A stretch of DNA of 64,000 bases from NCBI RefSeq assembly GCF_040822115.1, contig NZ_CP162004.1, positions 1,054,001-1,118,000 on the forward strand, written 5' to 3'. A model generated the notes under the pieces. The model saw nothing but the letters and a program-made list of their open reading frames with translations, was not told the DNA's origin and did no database searches. A program made the position numbers and the translations under genes. The stretch is from Flavobacterium sp. WC2421. GTDB taxonomy: Bacteria; Bacteroidota; Bacteroidia; Flavobacteriales; Flavobacteriaceae. Below, one piece after another: positions 53,789 to 62,205 of this stretch (the first letter of the stretch is position 1; each line of letters begins with the position of its first letter).

Positions 53789-54871
53789 ATGCTTGATAAC
53801 CCAATTAATAGAAAAATTATTCACATTGACATGGATGCATTTTATGCTTCTGTAGAGCAAATGGATAATCCTGATCTACGAGGGAAGCCCATTGCAGTTG
53901 GGGGATCAGAAAACAGGGGGGTCGTTGCTGCTGCTAGTTATGAGGCTAGGAAGTTTGGAGTACGTAGTGCGATTAGCGGTGTCATGGCTAAAAAAAATTG
54001 TCCAGATCTTATTTTTGTAAAACCTCGTTTTGATAGATATAAAGAGATTTCTGGAAAAATCCATAAAATTTTTAGAGAATATACGGATTTGATTGAACCG
54101 CTGTCGCTAGATGAAGCCTATCTTGATGTAACAATAAATAAAAAGGGAAACCCCAGCGCGAGTTTATTAGCCGAAGAAATTAGATTACGCATTTTTAAGG
54201 AAGTAGGGCTAACAGCTTCTGCAGGAATTTCTATTAATAAATTTGTTGCTAAAATAGCCAGTGACTATAATAAACCGAACGGACAGAAAACAGTAAATCC
54301 GGATGAAGTTATTTCATTTTTGGAAGTATTGCCCATTCGAAAATTTTATGGAGTTGGAAAAGTGACCACTGAAAAAATGTATCAGTTGGGGATTTTTACG
54401 GGAGTTGATTTAAAAAGTAAATCATTGGAGTTTTTAGAGAAACATTTTGGGAAATCGGGTAGTTTTTATTACCATGTCGTACGTGGAATTCACAATAGCG
54501 AAGTTAAATCGGATCGGATAACTAAATCAGTTGCTGCAGAACATACTTTTGACGTTAATCTTTCGTCGGAGGTTTTCATGATTGAGCAATTAGATAAAAT
54601 CGCTACATCATTAGAAAAAAGATTGAAAAAACATACGATTTCTGGAAAAACAGTTACCTTAAAAATTAAATATAGTGATTTTACACAGCAAACAAGAAGT
54701 AAAACACTTCCTTATTTTATTTCAGACAAAGGGTTGATTTTGGAAACAGTTAAGGAACTTTTGTATCAAGAAAAGATGAAAGATTCTGTAAGATTACTTG
54801 GGATATCCATGGGGAATCTAAATACTGAAGTTAAAAAAGCGGTTATAGTTCAACTTAGATTTGCATTTTAA
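53789..54871 (+). CDS. dinB: DNA polymerase IV (Y family)
   Basis: This 360-residue translesion polymerase has the Y-family motifs HIDMDAFYASVEQ (catalytic Asp14) and SLDEAYLDV (Asp108, Glu109), the steric-gate Phe/Tyr region DAFYASVE, and the HhH segment KFYGVGKVTTEKM. It copies damaged templates with low fidelity. It stands alone downstream of hairpin repeat B. No LexA-type box was recognised. Confidence 0.95.
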   Translation: MLDNPINRKIIHIDMDAFYASVEQMDNPDLRGKPIAVGGSENRGVVAAASYEARKFGVRSAISGVMAKKNCPDLIFVKPRFDRYKEISGKIHKIFREYTDLIEPLSLDEAYLDVTINKKGNPSASLLAEEIRLRIFKEVGLTASAGISINKFVAKIASDYNKPNGQKTVNPDEVISFLEVLPIRKFYGVGKVTTEKMYQLGIFTGVDLKSKSLEFLEKHFGKSGSFYYHVVRGIHNSEVKSDRITKSVAAEHTFDVNLSSEVFMIEQLDKIATSLEKRLKKHTISGKTVTLKIKYSDFTQQTRSKTLPYFISDKGLILETVKELLYQEKMKDSVRLLGISMGNLNTEVKKAVIVQLRFAF

Positions 54872-54941
54872 GCAAGGGAATGTGTAAGGTTCAACAATAG
54901 TTAAAACATTCTTATTGGTGTATTATTTTTCGAATATCAAT

Positions 54942-54949
54942 TATATTTG
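54942..54949 (+). promoter_or_regulatory. -7 element of the PAS protein gene
   Basis: TATATTTG, with TTG at 54915-54917 (spacing 24). It covers the TTG at 54947, which therefore cannot be the start codon. Confidence 0.6.
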
Positions 54950-54964
54950 ATAAAAATAAGTCTC

Positions 54965-55483
54965 ATGATTAACTTTGAACACTACGAAAATGCTGTCGCT
55001 GAACATCATAAGAGTATAAGAATAAAAACGACTCCAGTATCTTCTTGGGATTTTCATTGTGTCATGATAAATGATATGAAAAATTCATTTATAGATTTTA
55101 ATATGTTAGAGCAAATTGCCTCTATGTATAAATGGAATAATCCATATTGGGATATAAAAAATAAGCTTTCAGAAGAAGAAGTGATTATTGTAACTGATGC
55201 TCAGTTGTCGATTGTTTTTGCCTCGCAAAACATCACTAAAATGAACGGTTATACACCAGATGAAGTGATTGGTAAAAGTCCAAGTATGTTTCAGGGGAAA
55301 AAGACTAGTGCTTTTGTATCAAAACAAATTAGAAAAGCAATTCAACTTAAGCAACCATTTGAAAAAAAGATTTTGAACTATAAAAAAAATGGAGATATAT
55401 ACACCTGTTTAATTAATGGTTATCCCATCTATAATGTAAGCGGTGAATTTTCACACTTCATTGCTTTTGAAAAAGCAGCATAA
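54965..55483 (+). CDS. Single PAS-domain cytoplasmic protein
   Basis: This 172-residue protein has an N-terminal region of about 60 residues of unknown type and one PAS domain (about 70-170): EEVIIVTDAQLSIVFASQNITKMNGYTPDEVIGKSPSMFQGKKT, then FEKKILNYKKNGDIYTCLINGYPIYN. The 'GKSPSMFQG' loop aligns with the LOV-type 'GRNCRFLQG' but lacks the flavin-reactive cysteine, so it is not a classical light sensor. There is no output domain. It has its own promoter and a terminator, so it is probably a stand-alone sensory adaptor. Confidence 0.8.
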   Translation: MINFEHYENAVAEHHKSIRIKTTPVSSWDFHCVMINDMKNSFIDFNMLEQIASMYKWNNPYWDIKNKLSEEEVIIVTDAQLSIVFASQNITKMNGYTPDEVIGKSPSMFQGKKTSAFVSKQIRKAIQLKQPFEKKILNYKKNGDIYTCLINGYPIYNVSGEFSHFIAFEKAA

Positions 55484-55484
55484 A

Positions 55485-55513
55485 AAAAACCTTCCAAATT
55501 TGAAAGGGTTTTT
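55485..55513. terminator. Bidirectional terminator between the PAS and BI-1 genes
   Basis: AAAACCTTCCAAATTT pairs with AAATTTGAAAGGGTTTT in a stem flanked by A and T runs on both sides. Confidence 0.75.
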
Positions 55514-55528
55514 AAGAGAGCTATTTTT

Positions 55529-56293
55529 TCAGTCTTTACTTGAAAGCTTAGAGAGTAATCGTAAGAATTCGATATACAACCAAACCAAGGTTATCATTAA
55601 CCCCATGGCCCCAAACCATTCCATGTATTTTGGCATTTTTTCTTGGACTCCTTTTTCTATTCTGTCAAAATCCAAGAATAAATTTAAAGCAGCAATTATA
55701 ATTACGAATACGCTAATTCCAATACTCATCATGGAATTTCCGTAGTGTACTGGTTGAAAACTAGTGAACATAGAAAATACCCATGAAATAAGATAATAAG
55801 TGGCAATGGCAAGCGTAGCAGCTACCACCACTGATTTAAATTGTTCAGTAACTTTGACGATTTTAAATTTATATAACCCCAAACAAACAATGAATGTTAC
55901 AAAAGTAGCGCCAACTGCCTGAATAACAATTCCAGGATATTTAGCCTCAAAAATTGCCGAAATCCCACCAATAAAAAGCCCTTCAAATAGCGCATAGCCA
56001 GGAGCTAAATAAGGGGAGTATTGCGGTTTGAATGCCGATATAACAACTAACACTAATCCTACAATAGCGCCACCAAAAGCTGGAACCATTGGATTCATGC
56101 CATTGAAAGTCATCCACCAGATAACCATCGCAGAAGCAGTAAGTAGCATGAATAAAAGCAGTGTTTTATTGATTGTTCCAGACAGAGTCATTTCTTGATT
56201 GTAATCAATGAAGATGGCCTGATGTACTTGATCTTTGCTTGTAGCAGAAAAAGATTTATTATTTAAAAAAGGATTTTTCGATTTGAATTCCAT
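55529..56293 (-). CDS. Bax inhibitor-1/YccA family membrane protein
   Basis: This 254-residue protein has seven predicted membrane helices after a cytoplasmic N terminus (MEFKSKNPFLNNKSFSA), with FNGMNPMVPAFGGAIVGLVLV and YALFEGLFIGGISAIFEAKYPGI, typical of the BI-1/YccA (YbhL-like) family. Members are proton-sensitive calcium leak channels or FtsH-associated proteins. ATG 56293 is preferred to the upstream ATG at 56317 because the family pattern begins there. A pyk terminator lies directly upstream on the same strand. Confidence 0.9.
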   Translation of the reverse strand: MEFKSKNPFLNNKSFSATSKDQVHQAIFIDYNQEMTLSGTINKTLLLFMLLTASAMVIWWMTFNGMNPMVPAFGGAIVGLVLVVISAFKPQYSPYLAPGYALFEGLFIGGISAIFEAKYPGIVIQAVGATFVTFIVCLGLYKFKIVKVTEQFKSVVVAATLAIATYYLISWVFSMFTSFQPVHYGNSMMSIGISVFVIIIAALNLFLDFDRIEKGVQEKMPKYMEWFGAMGLMITLVWLYIEFLRLLSKLSSKD

Positions 56294-56342
56294 AGTAGTT
56301 GAACTAATTTTTATCAAAGATAAATGAAAAATAAACGAAGCA

Positions 56343-56387
56343 CAAAAAAATCCGTCTTGTTTGATTTCTTACAAGACGGATTTTTTA
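56343..56387 (-). terminator. Intrinsic terminator of pyk
   Basis: AAAAAAATCCGTCTTGT and ACAAGACGGATTTTTT form a 16-bp stem between the pyk stop and the BI-1 start. Confidence 0.9.
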
Positions 56388-56404
56388 TTATTTTAAAGCT
56401 TTAC

Positions 56405-57835
56405 TTATTCTATTTCAGAAACTCTCATGGTATTTACCATTCCTTTTTCTTTGATAGGCATTGCAGCTAAGTTGATAAGAAAGTCACCTTTAGTAACATA
56501 TCCTTTTTCTCTTGCTATTTCATTTATATCAGTAACAGTCTCATCTGTACTTACTACTTTATCATAGAAATAAGATTTAACTCCCCATAATAAACTTAGC
56601 TGAGTTAAGATTCTTTTGTTAGATGTAAATACTAGAATATGTGCTGATGGTCTCCAAGCTGAAATTTGAAAAGCAGTATACCCACTATTTGTTAAAGTAC
56701 AAATCGCTTTTGCTTGAATAGCATTTGCCATAAGGGCAGCATGACGACAAATTGTTTTAGTGATAAAACGTTTTGTTTTAATTTGAGGTGTATTCTGAGG
56801 TACTTGAATTAGCGGTGAATCTTCAACAGCTTTAATGATTTGGGTCATTTTTTCAATTACCTGTACTGGATAATTACCTGTAGCCGTTTCTCCTGAAAGC
56901 ATAACTGCATCTGCACCGTCCATTACTGAGTTCGCAACGTCATTTACTTCAGCACGTGTTGGAGTTAAGCTAGTAATCATAGTTTCCATCATTTGCGTCG
57001 CAACAATAACTGGAATACGAGCCATTTTAGCTTTACGTATTAATTCTTTTTGAACTAGGGGTACTTCATGAGCTGGAAGTTCAACTCCAAGATCTCCACG
57101 AGCAACCATTAATCCATCACAGTAAGCTACAATCTTATCGATGTTTTCTAATGCTTCAGGCATTTCGATTTTCGCAACAATCGGAATTTTATATTCTGAA
57201 TGTTCTGCAATTAAGTCCTGTAAATCTTTTAAATCTTGAGGTGTTTTCACAAAAGATAGAGCAATCCAATCTACTTTTTGTCCAATTGCAAATATAGCAT
57301 CAGCGATATCTTTCTCTGTCATTGCTGGAAGAGAAATTTTAGTATTAGGTAAGTTTACTCCTTTTTTTGATTTCAACTCACCACCTTGTATTACTCTTGC
57401 AACAACTTCGGTTTTTTTATCAGTTTCAACAATCTCAAAAATAAGTTTTCCGTCATCCAATAAAATTCTTTCCCCAGGATTTACATCGTTTGGGAAATTT
57501 TTATATTTCATGAACACTTTTTGTGCTGTTCCAAGAACTTCTTCAGCAGTAGTAAAAGTAATTAAGTCACCGTCATTTACAACTACTCCTTCATTCATTA
57601 CTCCTACACGAAGCTTTGGTCCTTGTAAGTCTCCAAGTATCGCTGTAGTGTATCCAAATTCTTCGTTAAGTCCTCTTATGATATTGATTTTTTCTGTAAC
57701 ATCAGAATAATCTGCGTGTGAGAAGTTAACTCTAAACACATTTACCCCTGCGTCGATCATATCTTTTATAATCTCTCTGGTACTACATGCAGGTCCAAGT
57801 GTGGCTACAATTTTGGTTTTTTTGTTTGTAATCAT
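56405..57835 (-). CDS. pyk: Pyruvate kinase
   Basis: This 476-residue glycolytic enzyme makes pyruvate and ATP from phosphoenolpyruvate. It shows TKIVATLGPACS, the catalytic-Lys segment IPIVAKIEMPEALENI, VARGDLGVELPAHEVPLVQKELI and MLSGETATGNYPVQVIE. The C-terminal allosteric domain is present. The upstream gene ends five bases before this one, so it is the last member of the fabF-rnc-IPExxxVDY-pyk cluster on this strand, followed by a strong terminator. Confidence 0.97.
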   Translation of the reverse strand: MITNKKTKIVATLGPACSTREIIKDMIDAGVNVFRVNFSHADYSDVTEKINIIRGLNEEFGYTTAILGDLQGPKLRVGVMNEGVVVNDGDLITFTTAEEVLGTAQKVFMKYKNFPNDVNPGERILLDDGKLIFEIVETDKKTEVVARVIQGGELKSKKGVNLPNTKISLPAMTEKDIADAIFAIGQKVDWIALSFVKTPQDLKDLQDLIAEHSEYKIPIVAKIEMPEALENIDKIVAYCDGLMVARGDLGVELPAHEVPLVQKELIRKAKMARIPVIVATQMMETMITSLTPTRAEVNDVANSVMDGADAVMLSGETATGNYPVQVIEKMTQIIKAVEDSPLIQVPQNTPQIKTKRFITKTICRHAALMANAIQAKAICTLTNSGYTAFQISAWRPSAHILVFTSNKRILTQLSLLWGVKSYFYDKVVSTDETVTDINEIAREKGYVTKGDFLINLAAMPIKEKGMVNTMRVSEIE

Positions 57836-57840
57836 TTTTA

Positions 57841-58335
57841 TTAAAAAATTAAATTGTTTTTTGATTTTATTTGATTTGTATCTACTGTGTAAACTGTAGA
57901 TATACTTTCAATGGTATTTAATATTTCTTTAATTTTTGACACATTAATCGTGTCTTGAGTATTTTCAATTTTTAAAAAATAATCTGCTTTTTTAAATTCT
58001 GGGAGCAAATAAACTTTTGTCGAAATCTCCATTGTTATATTTGAAAATAAATTTTGAGCTGTATCTTTTGTATCCTGATAAACCTCATTTTTATTTTGAA
58101 TTAAATTCCAAGAAACAGCATTTTCGGAGTCATAATAATAAAATCTGGAAAATTTTGTTTCTCCTTCTTTTATGTTAATTTGAACTTCATCCTTACTTTT
58201 TCCTAGAATTATTGGAAGTTTTTGATTGATAAAAAACGCTAATCGATAATCTTCCAGTGCAGTATGTATAGCAATAAGATTATAGTCTATTTCGTCAAAT
58301 TCTCCAAGATCCAGTTTATGAATAGCCATATTCAT
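57841..58335 (-). CDS. IPExxxVDY family protein
   Basis: This 164-residue protein has the family pattern: N-terminal HKLDLGEFDEIDYNLIAIHTALEDYRLAFFINQKL and the name-giving segment, here LLPEFKKADYFLKIE. The family is restricted to Bacteroidota, is found between rnc and pyk, and has no known function. It is likely cytoplasmic, without signal or membrane segment. An AACG-N4-CGTT site at 58410-58421 lies upstream. Confidence 0.85.
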   Translation of the reverse strand: MNMAIHKLDLGEFDEIDYNLIAIHTALEDYRLAFFINQKLPIILGKSKDEVQINIKEGETKFSRFYYYDSENAVSWNLIQNKNEVYQDTKDTAQNLFSNITMEISTKVYLLPEFKKADYFLKIENTQDTINVSKIKEILNTIESISTVYTVDTNQIKSKNNLIF

Positions 58336-58409
58336 GTAAAATATGTTGTAAATATAGTATTTCTATCGAAGTTAAAGAACGGAAAATGTAATGATTTCGT
58401 TAATTTATG

Positions 58410-58421
58410 AACGAAAACGTT
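58410..58421. promoter_or_regulatory. AACG-N4-CGTT site 3, upstream of IPExxxVDY-pyk
   Basis: AACGAAAACGTT is identical to the site at the gdhA start point and is found in the 107-base gap between rnc and the IPExxxVDY-pyk pair. A near-match -7 box TATATTTA (minus strand) lies closer to the gene. Confidence 0.4.
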
Positions 58422-58442
58422 GTAGTTTTAATGAATTTAATA

Positions 58443-59183
58443 TTATTTCTTATCCATTTTTTCTTGAAATGCAAAATAAGCACGTTGTGATGCTTTTTCT
58501 TCAGCCTTCTTTTTTGATGTTGCTCTTGCTTTTGCGATGACTTTTTCGTCAATACTTAATTTAACTCCAAAAAGACGTTCTCCATCAATGCCGTTATCTT
58601 CATAAATGTCATAATGGAATATTTTCTTTTCTTTTTGACACCATTCGATAACTAAACTCTTATAACTGATTACTTTTCCTTCTAACCTTGAAATATCTAC
58701 ATAAGGAAGAACTACTCTTTTTTGAATAAATTTTTCGCAATATTCATATCCTTTATCAAGATATATTGCACCCACTAATGATTCAAAAATATTTCCATGA
58801 ATATTTTCTCCAAAATGTTGCACGGGTACTTTGCTTTCGATAAAGCGAATTAAATTTAGGTCTTTTCCTAATTCATTCAAGTGTTCTCTACTTACAATTT
58901 TTGAGCGCATCTTTGTGAGGTATCCTTCATCACCATGTGGTGCTTTATTGAATAAATGTGCGGCTATTACAGCACTTAACATGGCGTCACCTAAAAACTC
59001 TAGTCTTTCGTAATTTATTGGGTTGCCTTCTGAGTTTAATTTATTTGAAGAACGGTGTGTGAATGCTTTTCTGTAATGGTCAATATTTTTTGGTGCAAAG
59101 CCTAAAATTTTTTGAATAGCATCAAAAAAAATCCCGTCTTCTAGAGAACGGGATTTCGAAAATATTTTTCTTATTATACTCAT
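58443..59183 (-). CDS. rnc: Ribonuclease III
   Basis: This 246-residue endonuclease cuts double-stranded RNA in rRNA and mRNA maturation. The RNase III signature is NYERLEFLGDAMLSAVIAAHLF, with the second catalytic cluster in HGNIFESLVGAIYLDKGY; the double-stranded RNA-binding domain occupies about 170-240 (SYKSLVIEWCQKEKK, SKKKAEEKASQRAYFAFQ). It lies eight bases after fabF in the usual Bacteroidota order. Confidence 0.96.
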   Translation of the reverse strand: MSIIRKIFSKSRSLEDGIFFDAIQKILGFAPKNIDHYRKAFTHRSSNKLNSEGNPINYERLEFLGDAMLSAVIAAHLFNKAPHGDEGYLTKMRSKIVSREHLNELGKDLNLIRFIESKVPVQHFGENIHGNIFESLVGAIYLDKGYEYCEKFIQKRVVLPYVDISRLEGKVISYKSLVIEWCQKEKKIFHYDIYEDNGIDGERLFGVKLSIDEKVIAKARATSKKKAEEKASQRAYFAFQEKMDKK

Positions 59184-59190
59184 AGGTTGG

Positions 59191-60444
59191 TTACAAGTCT
59201 AATTTTTTTACTAATACGCATGCGTTGTGTCCACCAAATCCAAAAGTATTACTCATAACCACTTTCATGTCTCTTTTTTGAGCTACATTAAAAGTAAAGT
59301 TTAATTTAGGGTCAATATTTTCATCATCTGTAAAATGATTTATTGTTGGAGGAACTAATCCGTGTTTCATGGAGAGAATTGAAGATATGGTTTCAACAGC
59401 ACCAGCGGCACCTAGAAGGTGACCAGTCATTGATTTTGTTGAATTCAAATTCATGGTGTATGCATGATCGCCAAAAACATGCTCAATTGCTTTTGATTCG
59501 GCTAAATCTCCTAATGGAGTTGAAGTTCCGTGCATATTTACTCCATCTACATCTGTAGGCTTCAATCCAGCATCTCTTAAGCAATTTAACATTACATTTT
59601 TAGCACCTAATCCTTCAGGATGTGGAGCTGTAATGTGATGTGCATCTGCAGACATACCGCCTCCACCTATTTCGCAATATATGTTTGCACCTCTAGCGAT
59701 TGCGTGTTCGTATTCTTCAAGAATTAAAGCTCCAGCACCTTCTCCAAGTACAAAGCCATCTCGGTCTTTATCCATTGGTCTTGAAGCAGTTTTTGGATCA
59801 TCATTTCTTGTTGATAGTGCATGCATGGCATTAAATCCACCCATACCAGCAATTGTTACTGCGGCCTCAGATCCACCAGTTACCATGACATCTGCATGTC
59901 CTAGTCTAATATAGTTAAAAGCGTCAATAATGGCGTTTGTAGAAGAAGCACAAGCTGAAACGGTTGCAAAGTTTGGACCTCTAAAACCATATTTAATGGA
60001 GATATGACCACTGGCAATATCTGAAATCATTTTTGGTATAAAGAAAGGATTGAATTTTGGTGTACCGTCGCCAGCGGCGAAGTTCAACATTTCGATTTGA
60101 AATGTTTCAAGTCCTCCAATTCCAGAACCCCATATTACACCCGCTCTGTCTTTGTCTAATTTTTCAAAATCAAACCCTGCGTCACGAACTGCTTCTTCAG
60201 ATGAAACCATTGCATATTGTGCATAACGATCCATTTTTCTTGCTTCTTTTCTGTCTAGAAAATCTTCGACATTAAAATTTTTCAATTCGCAAGCAAACTG
60301 TGTTTTGAATTTTGTAGCGTCAAAATAAGTAATTGGAGCTGCGCCACTAACACCGTTAATAAGGGCGTTCCAATATTCTTGAATATTATTTCCTATAGGA
60401 GTAAGAGCACCTAAACCTGTTACAACAACTCGCTTTAATACCAT
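59191..60444 (-). CDS. fabF: 3-oxoacyl-ACP synthase II (FabF)
   Basis: This 417-residue condensing enzyme elongates acyl-ACP with malonyl-ACP. The catalytic triad is visible: Cys in TVSACASSTNAIID (about 165), His in MHGTSTPLGD (about 305) and His in STKSMTGHLLGAAGAVE (about 342), plus the C-terminal SNTFGFGGHNACV. It lies downstream of acpP on the same strand, separated by about 180 bases that contain two stable hairpins. Confidence 0.97.
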   Translation of the reverse strand: MVLKRVVVTGLGALTPIGNNIQEYWNALINGVSGAAPITYFDATKFKTQFACELKNFNVEDFLDRKEARKMDRYAQYAMVSSEEAVRDAGFDFEKLDKDRAGVIWGSGIGGLETFQIEMLNFAAGDGTPKFNPFFIPKMISDIASGHISIKYGFRGPNFATVSACASSTNAIIDAFNYIRLGHADVMVTGGSEAAVTIAGMGGFNAMHALSTRNDDPKTASRPMDKDRDGFVLGEGAGALILEEYEHAIARGANIYCEIGGGGMSADAHHITAPHPEGLGAKNVMLNCLRDAGLKPTDVDGVNMHGTSTPLGDLAESKAIEHVFGDHAYTMNLNSTKSMTGHLLGAAGAVETISSILSMKHGLVPPTINHFTDDENIDPKLNFTFNVAQKRDMKVVMSNTFGFGGHNACVLVKKLDL

Positions 60445-60474
60445 AACTTATGTATTTTGTTATCTTTAAACAAA

Positions 60475-60524
60475 TAAAACCCACGCTTTCTTTACTGTAT
60501 TGTTATTACAAAAAAGCCGTGGGT
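60475..60524 (-). terminator. Hairpin upstream of fabF
   Basis: On the minus strand ACCCACGGC plus T run pairs with AAAGCGTGGGT, followed by TTTTATTTG. It lies 31 bases before the fabF ATG and may be an attenuator or terminator that lowers fabF relative to acpP. Confidence 0.5.
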
Positions 60525-60578
60525 ATTAGATTATAAATATCTTTTGGATTGAACTTCAATCCCGAATTTCATATTTAA

Positions 60579-60620
60579 AAAAATAATAACACCCGCTTAC
60601 AAAAGTTGCAAGCGAGTGTG
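60579..60620 (-). terminator. Intrinsic terminator after acpP
   Basis: On the minus strand ACTCGCTTGC pairs with GTAAGCGGGT, followed by a T-rich run. It begins a few bases after the acpP stop. Confidence 0.8.
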
Positions 60621-60626
60621 TGTTTA

Positions 60627-60863
60627 TTATTTTTTAGCTTCTTCGATGTAAGAAATAGCTTGACCAACAGTAGCAATGTTTTCTGCTTGATCGTCTGGAA
60701 TTTGAATGTCAAATTCTTTTTCGAATTCCATAATAAGCTCAACAGTGTCTAATGAGTCAGCTCCTAAATCATTAGTGAAGCTTGCTTCTGTTACAACTTC
60801 GTTTTCGTCAACGCCTAATTTGTCTACGATAATCGCTTTTACTCTTGATGCAATGTCTGACAT
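60627..60863 (-). CDS. acpP: Acyl carrier protein
   Basis: This 78-residue acidic protein carries growing fatty acyl chains on a 4'-phosphopantetheine attached to Ser37 of [10 protein letters not shown]. Length, acidity and the final [13 protein letters not shown] fit AcpP. It has a consensus promoter and is followed by a terminator, then fabF, which allows the high acpP expression that fatty-acid synthesis requires. Confidence 0.97.
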   Translation of the reverse strand: MSDIASRVKAIIVDKLGVDENEVVTEASFTNDLGADSLDTVELIMEFEKEFDIQIPDDQAENIATVGQAISYIEEAKK

Positions 60864-60893
60864 AATCTTTAATTTTAGAATTTAATTTGTTGG

Positions 60894-60922
60894 CAAAAAT
60901 AAAAAACTTTATTTTAAAACAA
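60894..60922 (-). promoter_or_regulatory. acpP promoter (TTG-N18-TATTTTTG)
   Basis: On the minus strand TTG (complement of 60920-60922) and TATTTTTG (complement of 60894-60901) have the standard spacing; acpP begins 30 bases downstream. Confidence 0.7.
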
Positions 60923-61039
60923 CCAATAAGTTAATAAATGTGTCAACTAAATTATAAAATAAATTAAAACAAAGGCTTCTCAATGTTATTTATTTTCATT
61001 TTTTATTCCTTTTTTTGCGTTACTAAAATTGTGTTGATT

Positions 61040-61603
61040 ATGAAAAAAATAGTTGTTTTCGCTTCCGGATCGGGTACTAATGCTGAAAATATCATAAAGT
61101 ACTTTAAGGAAAATGAAAGTGGGACTGTTGTTGCAGTGTTTACAAACAATTCTAAGGCAATGGTTATTGAGCGTGCAAGTAAACACGAAGTTCCGACGGA
61201 AGTTTTTTCTAAAGACGATCTATTTGAAGGTAAAGTACTACAAAAAATTAAGGCAATTCAACCTGATTTGATCGTTCTTGCCGGATTTCTATTGAAATTC
61301 CCCGAGAATATTATCCATGCTTACCCCAATAAAATCATTAATATTCATCCTGCATTATTACCTAAATATGGAGGAAAAGGAATGTATGGTATGAATGTGC
61401 ATAGAGCGGTGGTTGAAAATAGAGAATCAGAAACTGGAATTACGATTCATTATGTTAATGAACATTATGATGAAGGAGGGATTATATTTCAAAAGAAAGT
61501 GACTGTTTTAGGTACGGATACATCAGAAATTGTTGCCGAAAAAATACACGATCTAGAGCAAAGGTATTTCCCAGAAGTTATAGGGGGTCTTTTGAAAAAA
61601 TAA
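61040..61603 (+). CDS. purN: Phosphoribosylglycinamide formyltransferase (PurN)
   Basis: This 187-residue enzyme adds the formyl group of 10-formyl-THF to GAR in purine synthesis. It shows VFASGSGTNAENII at the N terminus, LAGFLLKFP, the catalytic INIHPALLPKYGGKGMYG, and TGITIHYVNEHYDEGGII with the Asp of the active site. ATG 61040 is used; the frame extends upstream to 60983, but that extension is a hydrophobic run outside the family. A purF-type gene at the window end belongs to the same pathway. Confidence 0.95.
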   Translation: MKKIVVFASGSGTNAENIIKYFKENESGTVVAVFTNNSKAMVIERASKHEVPTEVFSKDDLFEGKVLQKIKAIQPDLIVLAGFLLKFPENIIHAYPNKIINIHPALLPKYGGKGMYGMNVHRAVVENRESETGITIHYVNEHYDEGGIIFQKKVTVLGTDTSEIVAEKIHDLEQRYFPEVIGGLLKK

Positions 61604-61644
61604 AACAATACATTTTTATCGCTAGATAAATTAAAATTCAATAA

Positions 61645-62130
61645 ATGGACTACGAAGTACATATATATACTGATGGTGCTGCAAAAGGAAACCCTGGAAA
61701 AGGAGGCTACGGTGTAGTCATGGAAAGCGTTGTGGAGGGTAAGACGTATAGAAAAGAATTTTACGAAGGTTTTAGACGAACTACTAATAATAGAATGGAG
61801 CTTTTGGCGGTAATTGTAGGATTAGAAAAATTGAAAAATCCCAATACAAAAGTGTTAGTGGTGTCGGATTCGAAATATGTAGTAGATTCTGTTGTTAAAA
61901 AATGGGTGTTTGGCTGGGAGAAAAAGAAATTCGTTGACAGAAAAAACTCCGATTTATGGAAACGGCTCCTAATTATCTATAGAAAACACCAGGTTGATTT
62001 TAAGTGGATTAAAGGGCATAATAATCATCCTCAGAATGAAAGATGTGATGAACTTGCTGTTATGGCTTCCGTGCAAAAAGAGGTTTCGGTTGATACTTTT
62101 TATGAGAAAGAAGAAGGTAAAGTTTTATGA
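61645..62130 (+). CDS. rnhA: Ribonuclease HI
   Basis: This 161-residue enzyme removes RNA from RNA-DNA hybrids. The catalytic acidic residues are visible in IYTDGAAKGNPGKGGYG (Asp10), TNNRMELLAVIVGLE, VVSDSKYVVDSV and the C-terminal CDELAVMAS. It lies 41 bases after purN and probably shares its transcript. Confidence 0.94.
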   Translation: MDYEVHIYTDGAAKGNPGKGGYGVVMESVVEGKTYRKEFYEGFRRTTNNRMELLAVIVGLEKLKNPNTKVLVVSDSKYVVDSVVKKWVFGWEKKKFVDRKNSDLWKRLLIIYRKHQVDFKWIKGHNNHPQNERCDELAVMASVQKEVSVDTFYEKEEGKVL

Positions 62131-62151
62131 AAATTTTGCGAGTTTCAACCT

Positions 62152-62182
62152 TTGCAACTCTGAAACTTATAAACTATCTTTG
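62152..62182 (+). promoter_or_regulatory. Promoter of the PfkB-family kinase gene (TTG-N20-TATCTTTG)
   Basis: TTG at 62152-62154 and TATCTTTG at 62175-62182 match the Bacteroidota consensus; the ATG follows after 23 bases. Confidence 0.7.
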
Positions 62183-62205
62183 CGCCTTAATTCGAAATTC
62201 ATAAA

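Noticed and set aside
54947..54964. TTG start for the PAS protein at 54947
   Set aside because: This TTG is the end of the -7 box TATATTTG, so it would not be transcribed; ATG 54965 is used.
55443..55745. 100-codon frame across the PAS gene end and the BI-1 gene
   Set aside because: It overlaps the end of the PAS gene, a terminator and the antisense of BI-1, with no plausible start or family.
60983..61039. N-terminal hydrophobic extension of PurN as a membrane anchor
   Set aside because: PurN is cytoplasmic and the family N terminus starts at MKKIVVFASGSG; the extension is chance open frame in A+T-rich leader sequence.
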